Positions 13,401 through 24,288 of a stretch of DNA of 64,000 bases are shown here, one piece after another. A program made the translations under genes and the position numbers. The notes under the pieces are model-generated. The model searched no databases. It worked only from the letters and a program-made list of their open reading frames with translations, and was not told the DNA's origin. Each line of letters starts with the position of its first letter. The stretch's first letter is position 1. The stretch is from Periplaneta americana (lineage: Eukaryota > Arthropoda > Insecta > Blattodea > Blattidae). The stretch covers positions 182,343,896 to 182,407,895 of the forward strand of contig NC_091120.1 of assembly GCF_040183065.1 (NCBI RefSeq), in the 5' to 3' direction.

Positions 13401-16400
13401 TCTATACCTGGTAAGGTTTATCTTGTCTCAGTAGCAATAAAAGCAAGTCCCTACAGATGAGGGTGGAGATTATAGGAGGATTGTAAATTTTCAGGATTCC
13501 TTTCAAAACCTTATTATTGTACAGACTGCCGGAACTTTGTTTCTTGAAAGACAAGCTCAGTGACGGAACTACAGTACGAAGAGAGATATTTTGTTATTTT
13601 ATTTTGTGCTACAGAATGTATCAACTAGTCCCTTCCGCCACTGGATGGATGGACGGCACCGCTCCACTCCCCCTTTCGTCATAACAATACAGACGAAGTA
13701 AGACGTATCTCCTTTCTCTCTCTTTTCACAGTGAGACAAGATACATCACACAGCCTTTAGTCACGCCCACCTCGACAAGTTAGCCATTCATTTCCCGTAA
13801 TTTATATTTTGAACGTTTCCCTTCATAGCTCATACATATTTGAGATAATTTAATGAAATTTTCTGAGTGCCTTTTCATAGAGAAAAAAAAATGACCTTTA
13901 TCACTGTCTATCTTTACAATTTGTTTTATAAATTCTTTCAAGGAAAGAAATTAAGAAAGCATGATAAATTAGTGAAAATATGAGGTCTGATCAAAAAGTT
14001 TCAAGACAGTTTTGACAATGGAGATACTTACAGGATAACTAGTGCTTGCCTCCTTCCGAGTACTCTCCCCCTGATGTAATACAGGTCTGCCAGTGTCCCT
14101 GCCACATTTCAAAACATCTTTGGAAGTCACTTTCCTGGAGACTAAACAGTTCCCTTGTTGCATTCTCTTTAATATAGGAATGTCATCAAACCTACGCCTT
14201 TTGAGTTTTTTTTGGACCAGATGTTTTTTGGATGGAGAAGCCACAATAGACCGATGCATTGTCATGATGAAGGATCCAACTCTGATTCTGAAACAGTTCG
14301 GGACACTTTCTGGTTTGAACTGACCGAGGGCAAAAATAAAATCCTCAGCACGACTTGCTCTGGAAGGGAAATACAAACCTGTCCCCCCCTGATAGAGGAA
14401 TCCAGTAAAAATTTATTCGCCATTTCTCTCGTGTTGAATTTCAACACTGAATAACCTCTGCAGTAGAAAATACAACAAAAAATAAATTTCAGCAATGAAA
14501 TGTAATTTCAACATTGTAAATACTGATTTTTATGTACAGGATGCTTCAAATTCTGAATCTTCACAAAAAATGAATAGTAGCAAGACTGATTCTAAGAAGA
14601 AGAAACCTCAACAGACTAGTAAAAGAAATGTAGACCCTGTTGCAAAACCTACAGCAGGCAGCACGCTATCTTCTCTTGGTAACCTGCCCCCTCTGATGGG
14701 AGTTAACTTCTCTGCAAAACAACCTCCTGCAACCCTTCCTGGCATTAATCAACAAAAGGACATGCATCAAATTAAAGCTATGATTGACCTAGGCTTGGGT
14801 ATGTACCATATGCAAATGTTACTATTGTCTTGACTTGCTTGTGTAATGTGTTTGAAATTAGCTAAATATGAATGTGTTCTTGTATGTTCATCTTCAGAAT
14901 CTCAAGACAACTATGATGAAGATTTCCATTCATCTGCCAGCAACAGTGCTAGGGAAGATCGGACAAATCAAGGCACTGATACTGAGATAGAAGAAGAATT
15001 GGCCTCTGGCGTAGATGATTTGCTAAGCTCGGCTTCAGGAGTGAGTATTGGCCAAATGAGAGGAAAGCAACATGTAACAATACCTCTCAAATAATCCCTA
15101 TAGAGTTCAGAGGCTATTACAATGTCACATTCGCATCCATCAATTACGAACTCTTACATATTCATATAATAAAAGCTCAGTTTTTGGACGACTAGAAATA
15201 GAAAACAATATATATAAAATAACCGAAATTCGTTGAGAGTACATGAATTTGTCACTTTGAAGCAATTTCTCAATATAAGCAGTATACAAGTATAATTATT
15301 AATTTAACATTTGCAATCTAGCTTCGAATATCTGATTCTTACAACTCTGCTTTATAGTCTGTAAAAAAAAATCAGAATAGCGCGTCTTCATTGTCTATAT
15401 CGAGTTTCCTAGACTTTATAAACTGGGCAATTATATACAGTGTTCCAAAATGATGGTAGCACTAGCGTATAGGGAATTACAGTATAAATATGGATACTTA
15501 GGGTGAAACCTAACCATTTTCCTATTAGTACATACAGTAGCGTGCAAATTAATCCGAACGTAATTACTTATGCAAAAACACTCAAATGAGATAAAAAAAG
15601 GATCTAAGACATACCTCAGTAATCTATGTAATCTACCTCTTGTTCCTAATAACAGCTTTGAGACGATTTGGCATGGATTCCACTAATTTCCCACAAATAT
15701 TCATTTTTTTCATCGCGAAACCATACACCAATGAGGGCAGAAATCATCTTCTCCTTTGTAGAACAATCCATTTTTTGCATTCTTCTTTTGCAAATTGACC
15801 ACAAGTTCTCAATGGGGTTGATGTCGGGTGAGTTGCCTGGCCAGGGGAGTACCTGAATATTCTTGTTGAAGAATTCTGTAGTTTTTCGAGATGTATGGTA
15901 TGGTGCCAGGTCTTGTTGGAACACACCTCTGCCATCCGGAAATGATTTTTGCAGCTGGGGTACGATTCTGGTTACCAATAAGTGAATATATTTGTCAAAA
16001 TTCATCATTCCCTTGATAGGTATTAATGCTCCAGGCCCTTCATGTGTAAAACAACCCGAAAACATTACTTTAGGCGGGTTATTTGGGTGCTTGTTGGAGA
16101 TGAGCTGCTGTTACTTTTTCGGATCCTTTCCGTACGTAAGAAACACGGTGGCCGTGGACCTCGAAATGAGACTCATTGGAAAAAAGTACATTCTTCCAGT
16201 CATTCACTGTCCAGTGTTGATGTAATTTTGCCCACATTAAGCGTTTTTTCACTTAACAGGGTTATCAGTTGCTTCTTAATAGGCTTACGAGCTCTTCGTC
16301 CAGCTTCCAAAAGCCTACGCCGCATTGTTGTGACGTGAATATTCGCCCCAGTGGTAGCCATTAACTCGCGGGTTAAGTCGACAGCAGGTAGTCTAGGATT

Positions 16401-18106
16401 TAATTTACTTTTCCTGACAATTAAACGATCATCTGCAGGTGAAGTCTTCCTTTTCCAGCCATAGTTTCCTTTTTTCTGGGGTGTGATGGATCCAGTCTCC
16501 CTGTATCGTTTTATGATCGAATTAACAGTAGCCAAACCGATGTGACATTCTGCAGCAATTTGCCTCTATGTCATAGAAGAATGCTCTGCTAATGTTATAA
16601 TTTTAGACCGTTTTCGTGGAGTTGTATCCATTTGTGAAGATGACAGAATGTACACAGGATTGCAGTATTAAGTCTTCAACACAACTGAAATGCTTATAAG
16701 TACAAAACGACAGGCAAAATGTCACATATTATAAAAAAAAATAATGACAGACCTTCAACAATGGAATTACACGTACTATAGATGTCAATTAAAGCGGTAT
16801 GAGCAGCTGTGAGGCCAACAATGACAGAAAATGTAAAAATATGTCGTGTTCGGATTAATTTGCATGCTAAGTTGAATTTTCTTTTACCAGCTTTGTTTCG
16901 AATTTCGGGTAGGTACTGACAAATACTACAACTGGCAGTTATTTTCCAACTGTTATGTTGGCAGCAAGAATTTCGGTTTGGAGTAGAAGGAAACTGAAAA
17001 AATTGAAAGTAACTAGGCTTGTGAATTAATAATTAATTAGTAATACCGGTATTAATATTAATATCAATACATAATTCCAATTCAACACTATATTCAAGTA
17101 AGTATAATTAAATAAGATTATAACCTATAGATCTACTTGGTATAAAACATGCACGTGGCTATTGGATAGAAGAATATTTCACACTTCAATGAATTTCTTT
17201 CGTGTTTAGGTTTTTATTAAAATGTCCAAGAGAGGTAATAGTATTGTTGCGACTTCTACACGAAAGAAAGTGCTTGCCATTCAAAGTACTTACACTTCAC
17301 GAGGTTATAATTAATATGAAGGCCTATAATGTACTAAAGAAAGAATACATTAAAAAAGAAATTATGCGCACAGAGACAGGAATTATAACGAGAATAACAA
17401 CATTATTAGGAGTAAGAATTTTAAGTAGGCTATACATTTCAAAGTGATATTCTCTTTTCGGAATTCGTACTAATCATTTCACGTGATCAAACAAAATACA
17501 TTTTTAGGTTAGATCTCGTTAACTGTAAACTGTTTAGTCAAAGCAATGAATTTCATTTTGTCAGACAAAATACATTTTAATATTAGAGCATACTAATCTA
17601 CTAATTACCAACATAATATATGAGAGGTCCAGGAGGAAAATATACTATTTCGGAAATTATTGAACCATTTAGAAAAGGCCTCCCAACATAAAGATGAGAT
17701 GTGGTAAATAAATATTGTTAGGCTTATTTCAGTAAATAGCATTGTGATTTTCTGGTATTAGTTGGCAACACTGAAGAGATGCCAAATTAGTCTTTTAGGA
17801 ACTGCTCTTACGTGATCTTCACTATAGACACAATGCAAATTCCTAGAAATGAAAGCCTCAAATTATAATTAATAATTAACATGGGCACACATTGCTTTGT
17901 GAGGGTAATTTAGATGGGAGTGGCAACAGTGTTCAGTACACATGTTAAATGTCAAACATCTTCTTTCACAGCTGTTATGTCTACAAAGTATAACTTAACT
18001 TACCTTTTAATATCCCTATGTTATTCCACAGATGGATGACATGACAGCAGATGCTACCATCTCAAATCTGAGTGGAGTGGCTGACTACATAGAAGACGTG
18101 AAGTGA
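7405..18106 (+). CDS. CEP43: CEP43 (FGFR1OP/FOP) centrosomal protein, complete, 8 exons
   Basis: Coding exons are 7405-7482, 7768-7821, 7899-8109, 8199-8275, 10983-11420, 14540-14798, 14898-15040 and 18032-18106. All have GT-AG introns and phases that join without a break, giving 444 aa (human 399). Exons 1-4 give MSEEELELRDLVAQTLENNG, AELRASVFLALEEQE and a LisH/FOP dimerisation segment (FLSTNEGALAASLVREFLEFF, then LDFTLSVFDPETA). Exon 5 is a low-complexity Ser/Glu/Pro linker. Exons 6-7 carry the conserved LGLG and acidic TDTEIEEELASGVDD block, and exon 8 ends LSGVADYIEDVK, matching human LSDVADYLEDVA. Family knowledge: a centriolar protein partnering CEP350 and EB1, needed for microtubule anchoring and ciliogenesis. 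Introns 4, 5 and 7 are large and full of mobile elements. Likely polyadenylation signal at 18282-18287. It starts 182 bp after EEF1AKMT1 on the same strand. Confidence 0.95.
8845..9495. mobile_element. non-autonomous TIR element in CEP43 intron 4
   Basis: The ends form an inverted repeat: GCTGTAAGAAAAATCCTAAT near 8849, and its near reverse complement ending CTTACAGC near 9490. Similarity continues inward for tens of bases (GCACGTGACTG against GCACGTTGCTG). A TTTTT/AAAAA pair lies just outside. No transposase and no certain target duplication were seen, so the superfamily is unknown. Confidence 0.6.
10126..10770 (-). mobile_element. RNase H-bearing LINE, 3' fragment (family 1)
   Basis: The minus strand encodes the second half of a LINE RNase H domain ([25 protein letters not shown]) and a C-terminal zinc motif, [18 protein letters not shown] (C-x2-C-x8-H-x4-C). 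It ends at GCATTAG followed by an (AAC)n tail, seen as GTTGTTGTT at about 10130. The 5' part aligns with the 18750-19648 copy but has an internal deletion around the ILSDSK segment. This is a host-gene intron insertion antisense to CEP43. The clade is probably I/R1/Jockey-like because an RNase H domain is present. Confidence 0.85.
11558..11601 (-). ncRNA. hammerhead-like ribozyme motif (Penelope, left arm)
   Basis: The minus strand reads GGCT, then the CTGAGGA core, then a hairpin GGTG...CACC, then GAAAC, then a short palindromic stem, GGCTGT, then AAGCC. GGCT and AGCC can pair as stem I. This fits the type I hammerhead layout with a very short stem III, as described for Penelope-like elements. 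One extra U sits between the core and stem II. Confidence 0.6.
12246..12288 (+). ncRNA. hammerhead-like ribozyme motif (Penelope, right arm)
   Basis: Reads GGCT-CTGAGGA, hairpin TGGTGTG-TTAA-GCACC, GAAA, self-complementary CAGCTG as stem III, then TA and AGCC, which pairs with the first GGCT. All conserved core positions (CUGANGA, GAAA, UH) are present. The self-complementary stem III suggests that a dimer would be the active form. Activity is not tested. Confidence 0.65.
12560..13150. repeat. interspersed repeat interrupted by a SINE
   Basis: The two outer parts (12560-12672 and 13037-13150) join into one repeat. It reads from 'GTTTATTTAACAACGCTC' to a segment that on the minus strand contains a tRNA-like B box (GGTTCGATCCCGGCC). 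It is split by the SINE at 12673-13022. Probably an older tRNA-related SINE; the family name is not known to me. Confidence 0.65.
12673..13022 (+). mobile_element. tRNA-headed SINE with 14-bp target duplication
   Basis: Starts with a tRNA-like head (GCCGTGGCCTAAGGCATCC, then a B box GGTTCGAGTCC near 12730) followed by a conserved body of about 280 bp. It is flanked by perfect copies of AGTAAATCTACTGG at 12659-12672 and 13023-13036, which define the insertion exactly. Both open frames across it are chance readings of the SINE. Confidence 0.85.
13981..14310 (-). mobile_element. mariner transposon, 3' end fragment
   Basis: The minus strand reads, with frame changes, NQSWILHHDNAS, then KRRRFDDIP, then DFQRCFEMWQGHWQTCI, the C-terminal signature of mariner transposases, with the second catalytic D in HDNA. 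The block normally carrying the third catalytic Asp is deleted. The right end at 13981 is TGAGGTCTGATCAAAAAG preceded by TA, a typical mariner terminal repeat. It is inactive. The sequence from 14310 to 14450 may belong to it but is not recognisable. Confidence 0.8.
15535..16867 (-). mobile_element. Tc1-like transposon, near full length, inactive
   Basis: Terminal repeats CAGTAGCGTGCAAATTAATC on the left and its inverted partner at 16845-16867 bound about 1.33 kb, with TA at the left edge. On the minus strand the transposase starts at about 16631 (MDTTPRKRSKIITLAEHSS). It continues through a paired helix-turn-helix (LATVNSIIKRYRETGSI; TTMRRRLLEAGRRARKPIKK) to the catalytic end FQQDLAPYHTS...WPGNSPDINPIENLW, a D34E arrangement. 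There is an in-frame TAG about 22 codons in, and at least two frameshifts between about 16060 and 16210. It lies in CEP43 intron 7, opposite to the gene. Confidence 0.9.
16880..18020. other. rest of CEP43 intron 7, nothing recognised
   Basis: AT-rich intron sequence. The open frame at 17202-17447 has no family resemblance or splice context. Confidence 0.4.
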
Positions 18107-18553
18107 AATGAGTTCCCAGCAATAGAAGCTTCTGCCAAGTCGTGTGCATGTTCAAACTTCAGGATATTTAATTTGTACAAGTTACGTGCTCTGTGTAAAT
18201 CTGAATTTGTGTTAATTTATGTAATGAAGTTTTACTAATAATTACACAATCTATTATATGATAATGTTTGTTATATTTAATAATAAATTCGACATTTCTT
18301 TTATGGTGGAAAACAATCTAAAAAAAACTTAGTTTTCTCTAAATAAAATTCATTTTACAGGATAAGACTGTACAAACAATGTCTTGCAATATGGATTTAA
18401 AACTGGAAATCCTAAACACACAATTTTTTTATAGGCAATGTCAAGCTGTACAAAAAACAGTTGAATTGATTGACTTCTGTCCCAATACACCACAACAATG
18501 TTCGACCCACTAACTTACTTCACTAATTACACTTCATATAGGTTTTTTTGTTT

Positions 18554-21500
18554 CTACAGTCGATGTCTTTCTCGTTGAAGTCTGCTACTATATGCTTTTG
18601 AAACTAAATTCCATGCATCCATATACCGATCCATACACATTGCGATGCATTTCTGTAAAAGAATCATAACATACTATGAGTACAGATTAAAAAATCACTA
18701 TCACATATAAATATGTACATGGTAATACAGAAACATACACAAACATTTAGAATATAATCTAAATTTAACAGAAGAAATACTGAAATCAGAAGTAAACACT
18801 GAAATATTGAAACAATTGTCTTTAGAGACAATTAATATTAGGTACCCTCCACAAAACTGGCTTCATTTATACACCGACGGATCCTTGATCTCCAGAGAAC
18901 AAGGTGCCGGTGCAGGTGTTACGTGCTGTCTCTTCTCACTTTATAGATCTCTTGGGTATGGAACAACAAGTTTTGATGGTGAAATCATTGCAATAAGTGA
19001 ATGTCTCAGGAATCTTCTATGCCATATCAATAAATTTAGGAATGCAGTTATATTGTCAGACTCCAAAGCAGCTATTCTATCAATCGTCTCTAAACACACA
19101 CCTTCATCTCAAACAGAAGGAATAACTAAAATGCTCTCTAAATTAATAACACTCAATAAAAGAATTGTATTCCAATGGATACCATCCCATTGTGGAATCC
19201 TGGGAAACGAGAATGCGGATGCACTAGCAAAGAAGGGCAGCACTGCTACTTACAGATCTGTTACTAAATCTACATATTACTCTGTGAAAAGATTTATTAA
19301 ATCTACATACTTAGACTTCAACAAACAAAATTTGATAACACAATTCCAAGGGAAAAAATGGAACTCTCTGCATCATAATTCACAGTTAATTTCCGATTTA
19401 CCACGAAAATCGTCTGTAGCTGCATTTAGATTGGCAACAGGCCAAGATTGTTTGGCCAAACACCTGCATAGAATTGGAATATATCAGTCCCCTAACTGCC
19501 CATTGTGCAACTCAAACCAAGAAATGGATTCGGAACACCTCAAAATCTGTGCTTCAGTGGCTGGTCATGACAATATCTTTGAAAAATATTGGAGTGCAAG
19601 AGGTCAAATGACTTTATTGTCAAATGCCTGGCATTAGAAAACAACAACAACATTTACACAGCTTGTTTCTGTGGTCATTCTGAATAAAATCAATTCTCTT
19701 TATTCTCGGTAGAATATGCAATCTGTAGGTTAGGTACGTATATTTAAGGGAGTAGATACAGATTTGAGCACTGAAAAATTGACCATATGATTTTATTTTT
19801 CTTATTGCACATAAAAATTGGAAATTTATCTTTGAAGAAGTGGAAAAATTCAAATATCTTGGACCAACAGTAACAAATATAAATGGCAGTTGGGAGGAAA
19901 TTAAACACAGAATAAATATGAGAAATGCCTGTTATTATTCGGTTGAGAAGCTTTTGTCATCTAGCCTGCTCTCAAAAACACTGAAAGTTAGAATTTATAA
20001 AACAGTTATATTACCGGTTGTCTGTATTAAACTACGGAAGTGAAATATGGGTAACAAATGCATATTATAGAAAAATAATTTTGGCCGTAGAAATGGATTA
20101 TTTGAGACGAAGTGCTAGAGTCTCCCACTTGGACCACATTAAAAATGAAAAAGTTAGGCATAGAATGGATGCTGAAGAGACAGTGTTGAATAGAATAGAA
20201 AATAAGAGTTTGAAGTGGTTTGGTCATCTGATGAGAATGGGCGAAGATAGATGGCCTAAACAAATTTACCAGTGGAAACCTGCAGGAAGAAGAGGAAGAG
20301 GTAGACCAAAAAGAACTTGGGGACAACGAAGTAATGGAGGTCATGCACAAGAGGGGGTTGAGGACTGAAGACGCACAAGACAGAAAGCTTTGGAGGATTG
20401 GCACAGGAAGACGGCAGTAGCTGTAGAATCCTGAATATATATATTACAGATTGTTCTGTATGGTTGTAAAACTTGACCTCTCAGTTTGAGAGAGGAACTG
20501 AGGCTAAGGGTGTTTGAGAATAAGGTGCTTAGGAAAATATTTCGGACTAAGAGGGATGAAGTTACAGGAGAATGGAGCAAGTTACACAACACAGAACTGC
20601 ATGTATTGTATTCTTCACCTGGCATAATTAGGAACATTAAATGCAGCCGTTTGAGATGGGAAGGACATGTAGCACATATGGGCGAATCCAGAAATGCATA
20701 TAGAGTGTTAGTTGGGAGGCCGGAGGGAAAAAGATCTTTGGGGAGGCCGAGACGTATATGGGAGGATAATACTAAAATTAATTTGAGGGAGGTGAGATAT
20801 GATGATAGAGACTGGATTAATCTTGCTCAGGATAGGGACTGAAGGCGGGCTTATGGGAGAGCGGCAATGAACCTCCGGGTTCCTTAAAGCCATAAGTAAG
20901 TATTAGTATTGCAAATAGCTGATACTCAATTTTAAATTAATACACAGCAAACCTTATATATTAAAATAATTTTTAATTTTCTAACATGAATTTAAATGCA
21001 TAATTTAATTATTCAAAATGGCGGATACTCGCTTTGTCAGAATCCAGACTTTTGGACTTAACCAAAACCTACTATAGTATTCCCAGATCTAGGTTATGAT
21101 CAGCAATGAGACGAATGAATGTAAAAGATGGTAAACAAAATCTATTACAGTACAGAAGCACAAAAAATAGGAAAACACCCTGTATAACAACTAATGGAAT
21201 CAAACAAGGACATGGTTTATCACCACTACTTTTCAACTTTACAAGTGCTAGAAACATGGTAGCCTATAGAAAATGCTCTGGAACGGAAATAAAAATACAT
21301 GAGAATTTGGAAACAGAAGTTATAAGAAAATGTAATACTTTTAATATTTGGGGTCCATGTAATACAAATTGAGAGACTAGAATAGCTCTGGGAAAGAGAA
21401 CAGCAAAAACATTACATGAGTTGATATGGAATAAAAATATTAGTTTAGAAGTTAAGAAAACAATTTTTCATAGTATAGTAGAAAACATTGTTTTATATGG

Positions 21501-24288
21501 AGTAGAAATGTGGCCAATTACAACTAAAATAAAAAATAAAATTCGAACAGTAGAAATGGACTAGCCTATATGAGAAGATGCCTACAACTTACAAGGGAAG
21601 ATACTGTACTCCAACCACGAGAAAGTCTCTGAGGAATGAGACGAAGCGGGGTAATGCTGTGAATGAATGCTGTTGTCATAAGATGTCATAAGGTCACACA
21701 TGTGGGTACTCATATCTCTGTTGGCTAGCTCTCACAGCACAAACAATAACATTGATAGATACATATTTATACTACCCTAGTTACAAAATTAGATTACTGT
21801 TAATCTTCTGGTCTTTTAATCCCTCCATACAGGAAATAACAAATGCAGGAGAGCGCATGGTTTTTAAATTGATGTTATAACGACAATATTATCTATCTAC
21901 TTTGCTCCAATAGATGACGCAATAGTAAGCACATTCCTTTCACGGTTGATCTCCTGGTTGAACAGTAAAGTAAGAAACGAAATGATGTGGGACAGAATGG
22001 TCGTTACTTCATCAATTACAAAAACTTTAGATGTTAGAGCAGTATAATGGTATGGACACATCCAAAGAATGCAAGAGTATAGATGGGCATAGAGAATACT
22101 GAGTTGGTATCCTGCTGAAAAGAGGAGGAAGAGGCAGACCCATCTTAACATGGGAAACATATATTCACCAAGTAATGGACAAGCAGACATAGTACGAAAT
22201 GGAAATATAAAAGTTGGAAATTTATCCTTTGAAGAAGTGGAAAAATTAAAATACCTTGGAGCAACAGTAACAAATATAAATGACACTTGAGAGGAAATTA
22301 AACACAGCATAAATATGGGAAACACATGCTATTATTCGGTTGAGAGCTTTTGTCATCAAGTCTGTTTTAAAAAGAAAATGAAAGTTAGAATTTATAAAAC
22401 AATTATATTACCGGTTACAGGAATATGGAGAAAGTTGCACAATGCAGAACTGCACCCATTATATTCTTCACCTAACATAATTAGGAACATTAAATCCAGA
22501 CGTTTGAAATGGGCAGGGCATGTAGCACATATGGGTGAATCCAGAAATGTAGGATATACAGTAATGTGTTAGTTGGGAGACCTGAGGGAAAGAGACCTTT
22601 AGGGATGCCGAGACTCAGATGGGATAATATTAAAATGGATTTGAGGAAGGTGGGATACGATGCTAGGTACTGGATTAATCTTGCTCAGGATAGGGACTGA
22701 TGGCAGGCTTATGTGAGGACGGCAATGAACCTCCGAGTTCTCTGAAAGCCATTTGTAAGTAAGTAATGGATGAGAAGGGACTCAAGTAGGAGACTGGTAC
22801 AACCGGAGACTGTGGAAACTAACATAGGCAACCTCCCAAAGTGGAAAATCAGAAGAAGAAATACTACATTTGTGTTCAGTTTCTAGTTATTTACGATTTA
22901 ACATGCTGATATGTTTAAAATGAGTTTCCGAAACAGTATTCATTATCTTTACAGTTCTGTTAATACAGATTCGAACCAATACTACTGCATTATTTTCTAG
23001 TTAAAAGCCTTGCATCTACTACTATAAAGTTCACTGTGTACCTATCAGCCTTGTTACTAGGCTACATGGTTTATTTCTCGAATTTGTGATGGTTTGACAA
23101 CTATTTAAAAACTGTTCCAACCTCAACTATCGTGTATGATCAGCAGCGATCAATTTGAAATTAATTTCAAGTCAGTCCTGCAAGAACATTCGTATGCTCT
23201 AAAATAATTTACTAATCTAATGTATTAAAGATGTGGGTAATTACATTTCACAGTATATTTTAATAATCATTATAGATAAGCAGGGAAAAATAAAAGATTA
23301 ATTCAAAAAGTGCGTATTTGTCACTTCATTGGATAAAAGTTTTGTTTCTGCAGCAGTTTCCAGTGAGCATGCGCACAATAACTTCACTGTTTATGCAGAT
23401 ATAGCTTCAAACTCTGATTACTTGCTGATAAAGTCATGCATTTTTGCAGCATTATCAAACATCACCAAACGCATTTTCTGACTGTCAGGAAGATTTGCAG
23501 ATCAAGCACAAACCAATCTCAAATCACACTGACGCATATGCATTAAGTAAGATAGTTCTGATTTTTAGTTATATGTAATTACTCAAAGCGGCCAATATAC
23601 TTTGGACTCAATATTAATAAATACCTAACATCAATCACAATAAAATATAGGTTTCTAACACAATATGTAATTTACTAATAATTCAATACCCATGATATTA
23701 AAATATTTAGCCTAGGCCAGGAGCAACCGAACTTTTTAATCTCAGTAGGAGCAAAAAAACTTCTTCGATACCCATGGTGTTAATTTTTAAGAATAACATT
23801 CTGTGTTGATAATCTTGCACGCGATATTTTGTAACGAAATCAATGCACAAGGAAAATATACATACTCGTGAACACAATAAAAAAAAATCTACATAGGCCT
23901 AGATAAAAAGCCTGCTTCTCAGTAGGGGTCTGTAGTTTGCACTTACTCCCAACTGAGGGTGCTCCTGACCTAGCCCTTATTTATAACAAATACCTGTTCT
24001 GAACTATCCAACGACGTTCCAGGCTTATTTATGCATTTCTTGAAACATTTTTCCGTCATTTTCTGAAAAGATATTGTAAGATTTAGAGCTCCACACCCTA
24101 AAATTCAACATTGCATGGGGTTTCAAGTTTGAAACTAACCCCTGATAAGTAAAATTGAACGTGTCATAACACATGAAATATACCGTAAGTAATTCTTGTG
24201 CGTTGGCAACTGCAATTTGTTGCTTTACTTGTTCCATTAATTCATCTTTTTGTATTCCTGACAGTTGACCGGTCTGTAAAGATTCCAT
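18554..24288 (-). CDS. TIMM13: Mitochondrial import translocase subunit Tim13, complete, 3 exons
   Basis: Exons on the minus strand are 24288-24184, 24062-23994 and 18652-18554, with GT-AG introns at phase 0, giving 90 aa. It reads [58 protein letters not shown], then [32 protein letters not shown]. The twin CX3C motifs are intact (C41/C45 and C60/C64) and form the two disulfides of small Tim proteins. Family knowledge: works with Tim8 in the intermembrane space, carrying hydrophobic precursors to the TIM22 inner membrane. The start is the ATG matching the family length; an upstream in-frame GTG is not needed. Intron 2 (5.3 kb) is filled with LINE insertions. It is convergent with CEP43, with 447 bp between the stops. 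Confidence 0.95.
18750..19648 (+). mobile_element. RNase H-bearing LINE, 5'-truncated copy (family 1)
   Basis: Holds an open frame of 276 codons (18807-19637) with a complete RNase H domain: catalytic residues in [20 protein letters not shown] and [11 protein letters not shown]-terminal zinc motif follows, [18 protein letters not shown]. It ends TGGCATTAG with an (AAC)n tail. Short matching flanks AACATTTA (18742-18749 and 19649-19656) are probable target duplications. The reverse transcriptase is missing, so this copy cannot move alone. It lies antisense in TIMM13 intron 2. Confidence 0.88.
19810..20907 (+). mobile_element. LINE family A fragment interrupted by LINE B
   Basis: Two blocks of family A coding sequence (about 19810-20027 and 20451-20907) are colinear with the 55301-56519 copy: [10 protein letters not shown]...KTVILPV, then [19 protein letters not shown] to the end. 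It ends AAAGCCATAAGTAAG, the TAAG-type tail. Flanking TATTGCA (19803-19809 and 20908-20914) is a likely target duplication. The gap between the blocks is a different LINE fragment. Confidence 0.82.
20028..20450 (+). mobile_element. LINE family B fragment nested in family A
   Basis: Encodes [32 protein letters not shown], then [22 protein letters not shown], then a [12 protein letters not shown] block. This is the C-terminal region of a LINE related to but distinct from family A. It is bracketed by TTGTCTGTAT (20018-20027) and TTGTTCTGTAT (20451-20461), an almost perfect duplication of the family A target. Confidence 0.78.
21604..21965 (+). mobile_element. 362-bp MITE, copy 1 (TA target)
   Basis: Terminal repeats CTGTACTCCAACCACGAGA (left) and inverted CTGTTCAACCAGGAGA (right), flanked by TA at 21602-21603 and 21966-21967. 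A second copy lies reversed at 48985-49337. Removing it restores the reading frame of LINE B around it ([15 protein letters not shown]). Probably a Tc1/mariner-mobilised MITE; no transposase. Confidence 0.85.
22180..22760 (+). mobile_element. LINE family A 5'-truncated copy nested in LINE B
   Basis: Family A coding and 3' end with an internal deletion, ending AAAGCCATTTGTAAGTAAG. Perfect 10-bp duplications AAGTAATGGA at 22170-22179 and 22761-22770 mark the insertion in LINE B. The frame is broken. Confidence 0.85.

Larger units (their letters stand above)
21080..22860 (+). mobile_element. LINE family B, split copy
   Basis: Reverse-transcriptase motif [16 protein letters not shown] near 21190, then a diverged middle, then LQLTRED joined across a MITE to [10 protein letters not shown]. 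The GHIQRM and RRGRPILTW block near 22060-22150 follows, then an inserted family A LINE, then the remainder to about 22860. There are many frame breaks. Left and right limits are approximate. Confidence 0.7.

Noticed and set aside
18807-19637. 276-codon frame as a host gene
   Set aside because: Same LINE family. It lies antisense in the TIMM13 intron and has a tail and flanking duplications.
20018-20368. Chimeric retroelement protein
   Set aside because: The apparent fusion is explained by nesting of LINE B in LINE A with duplicated target bases.
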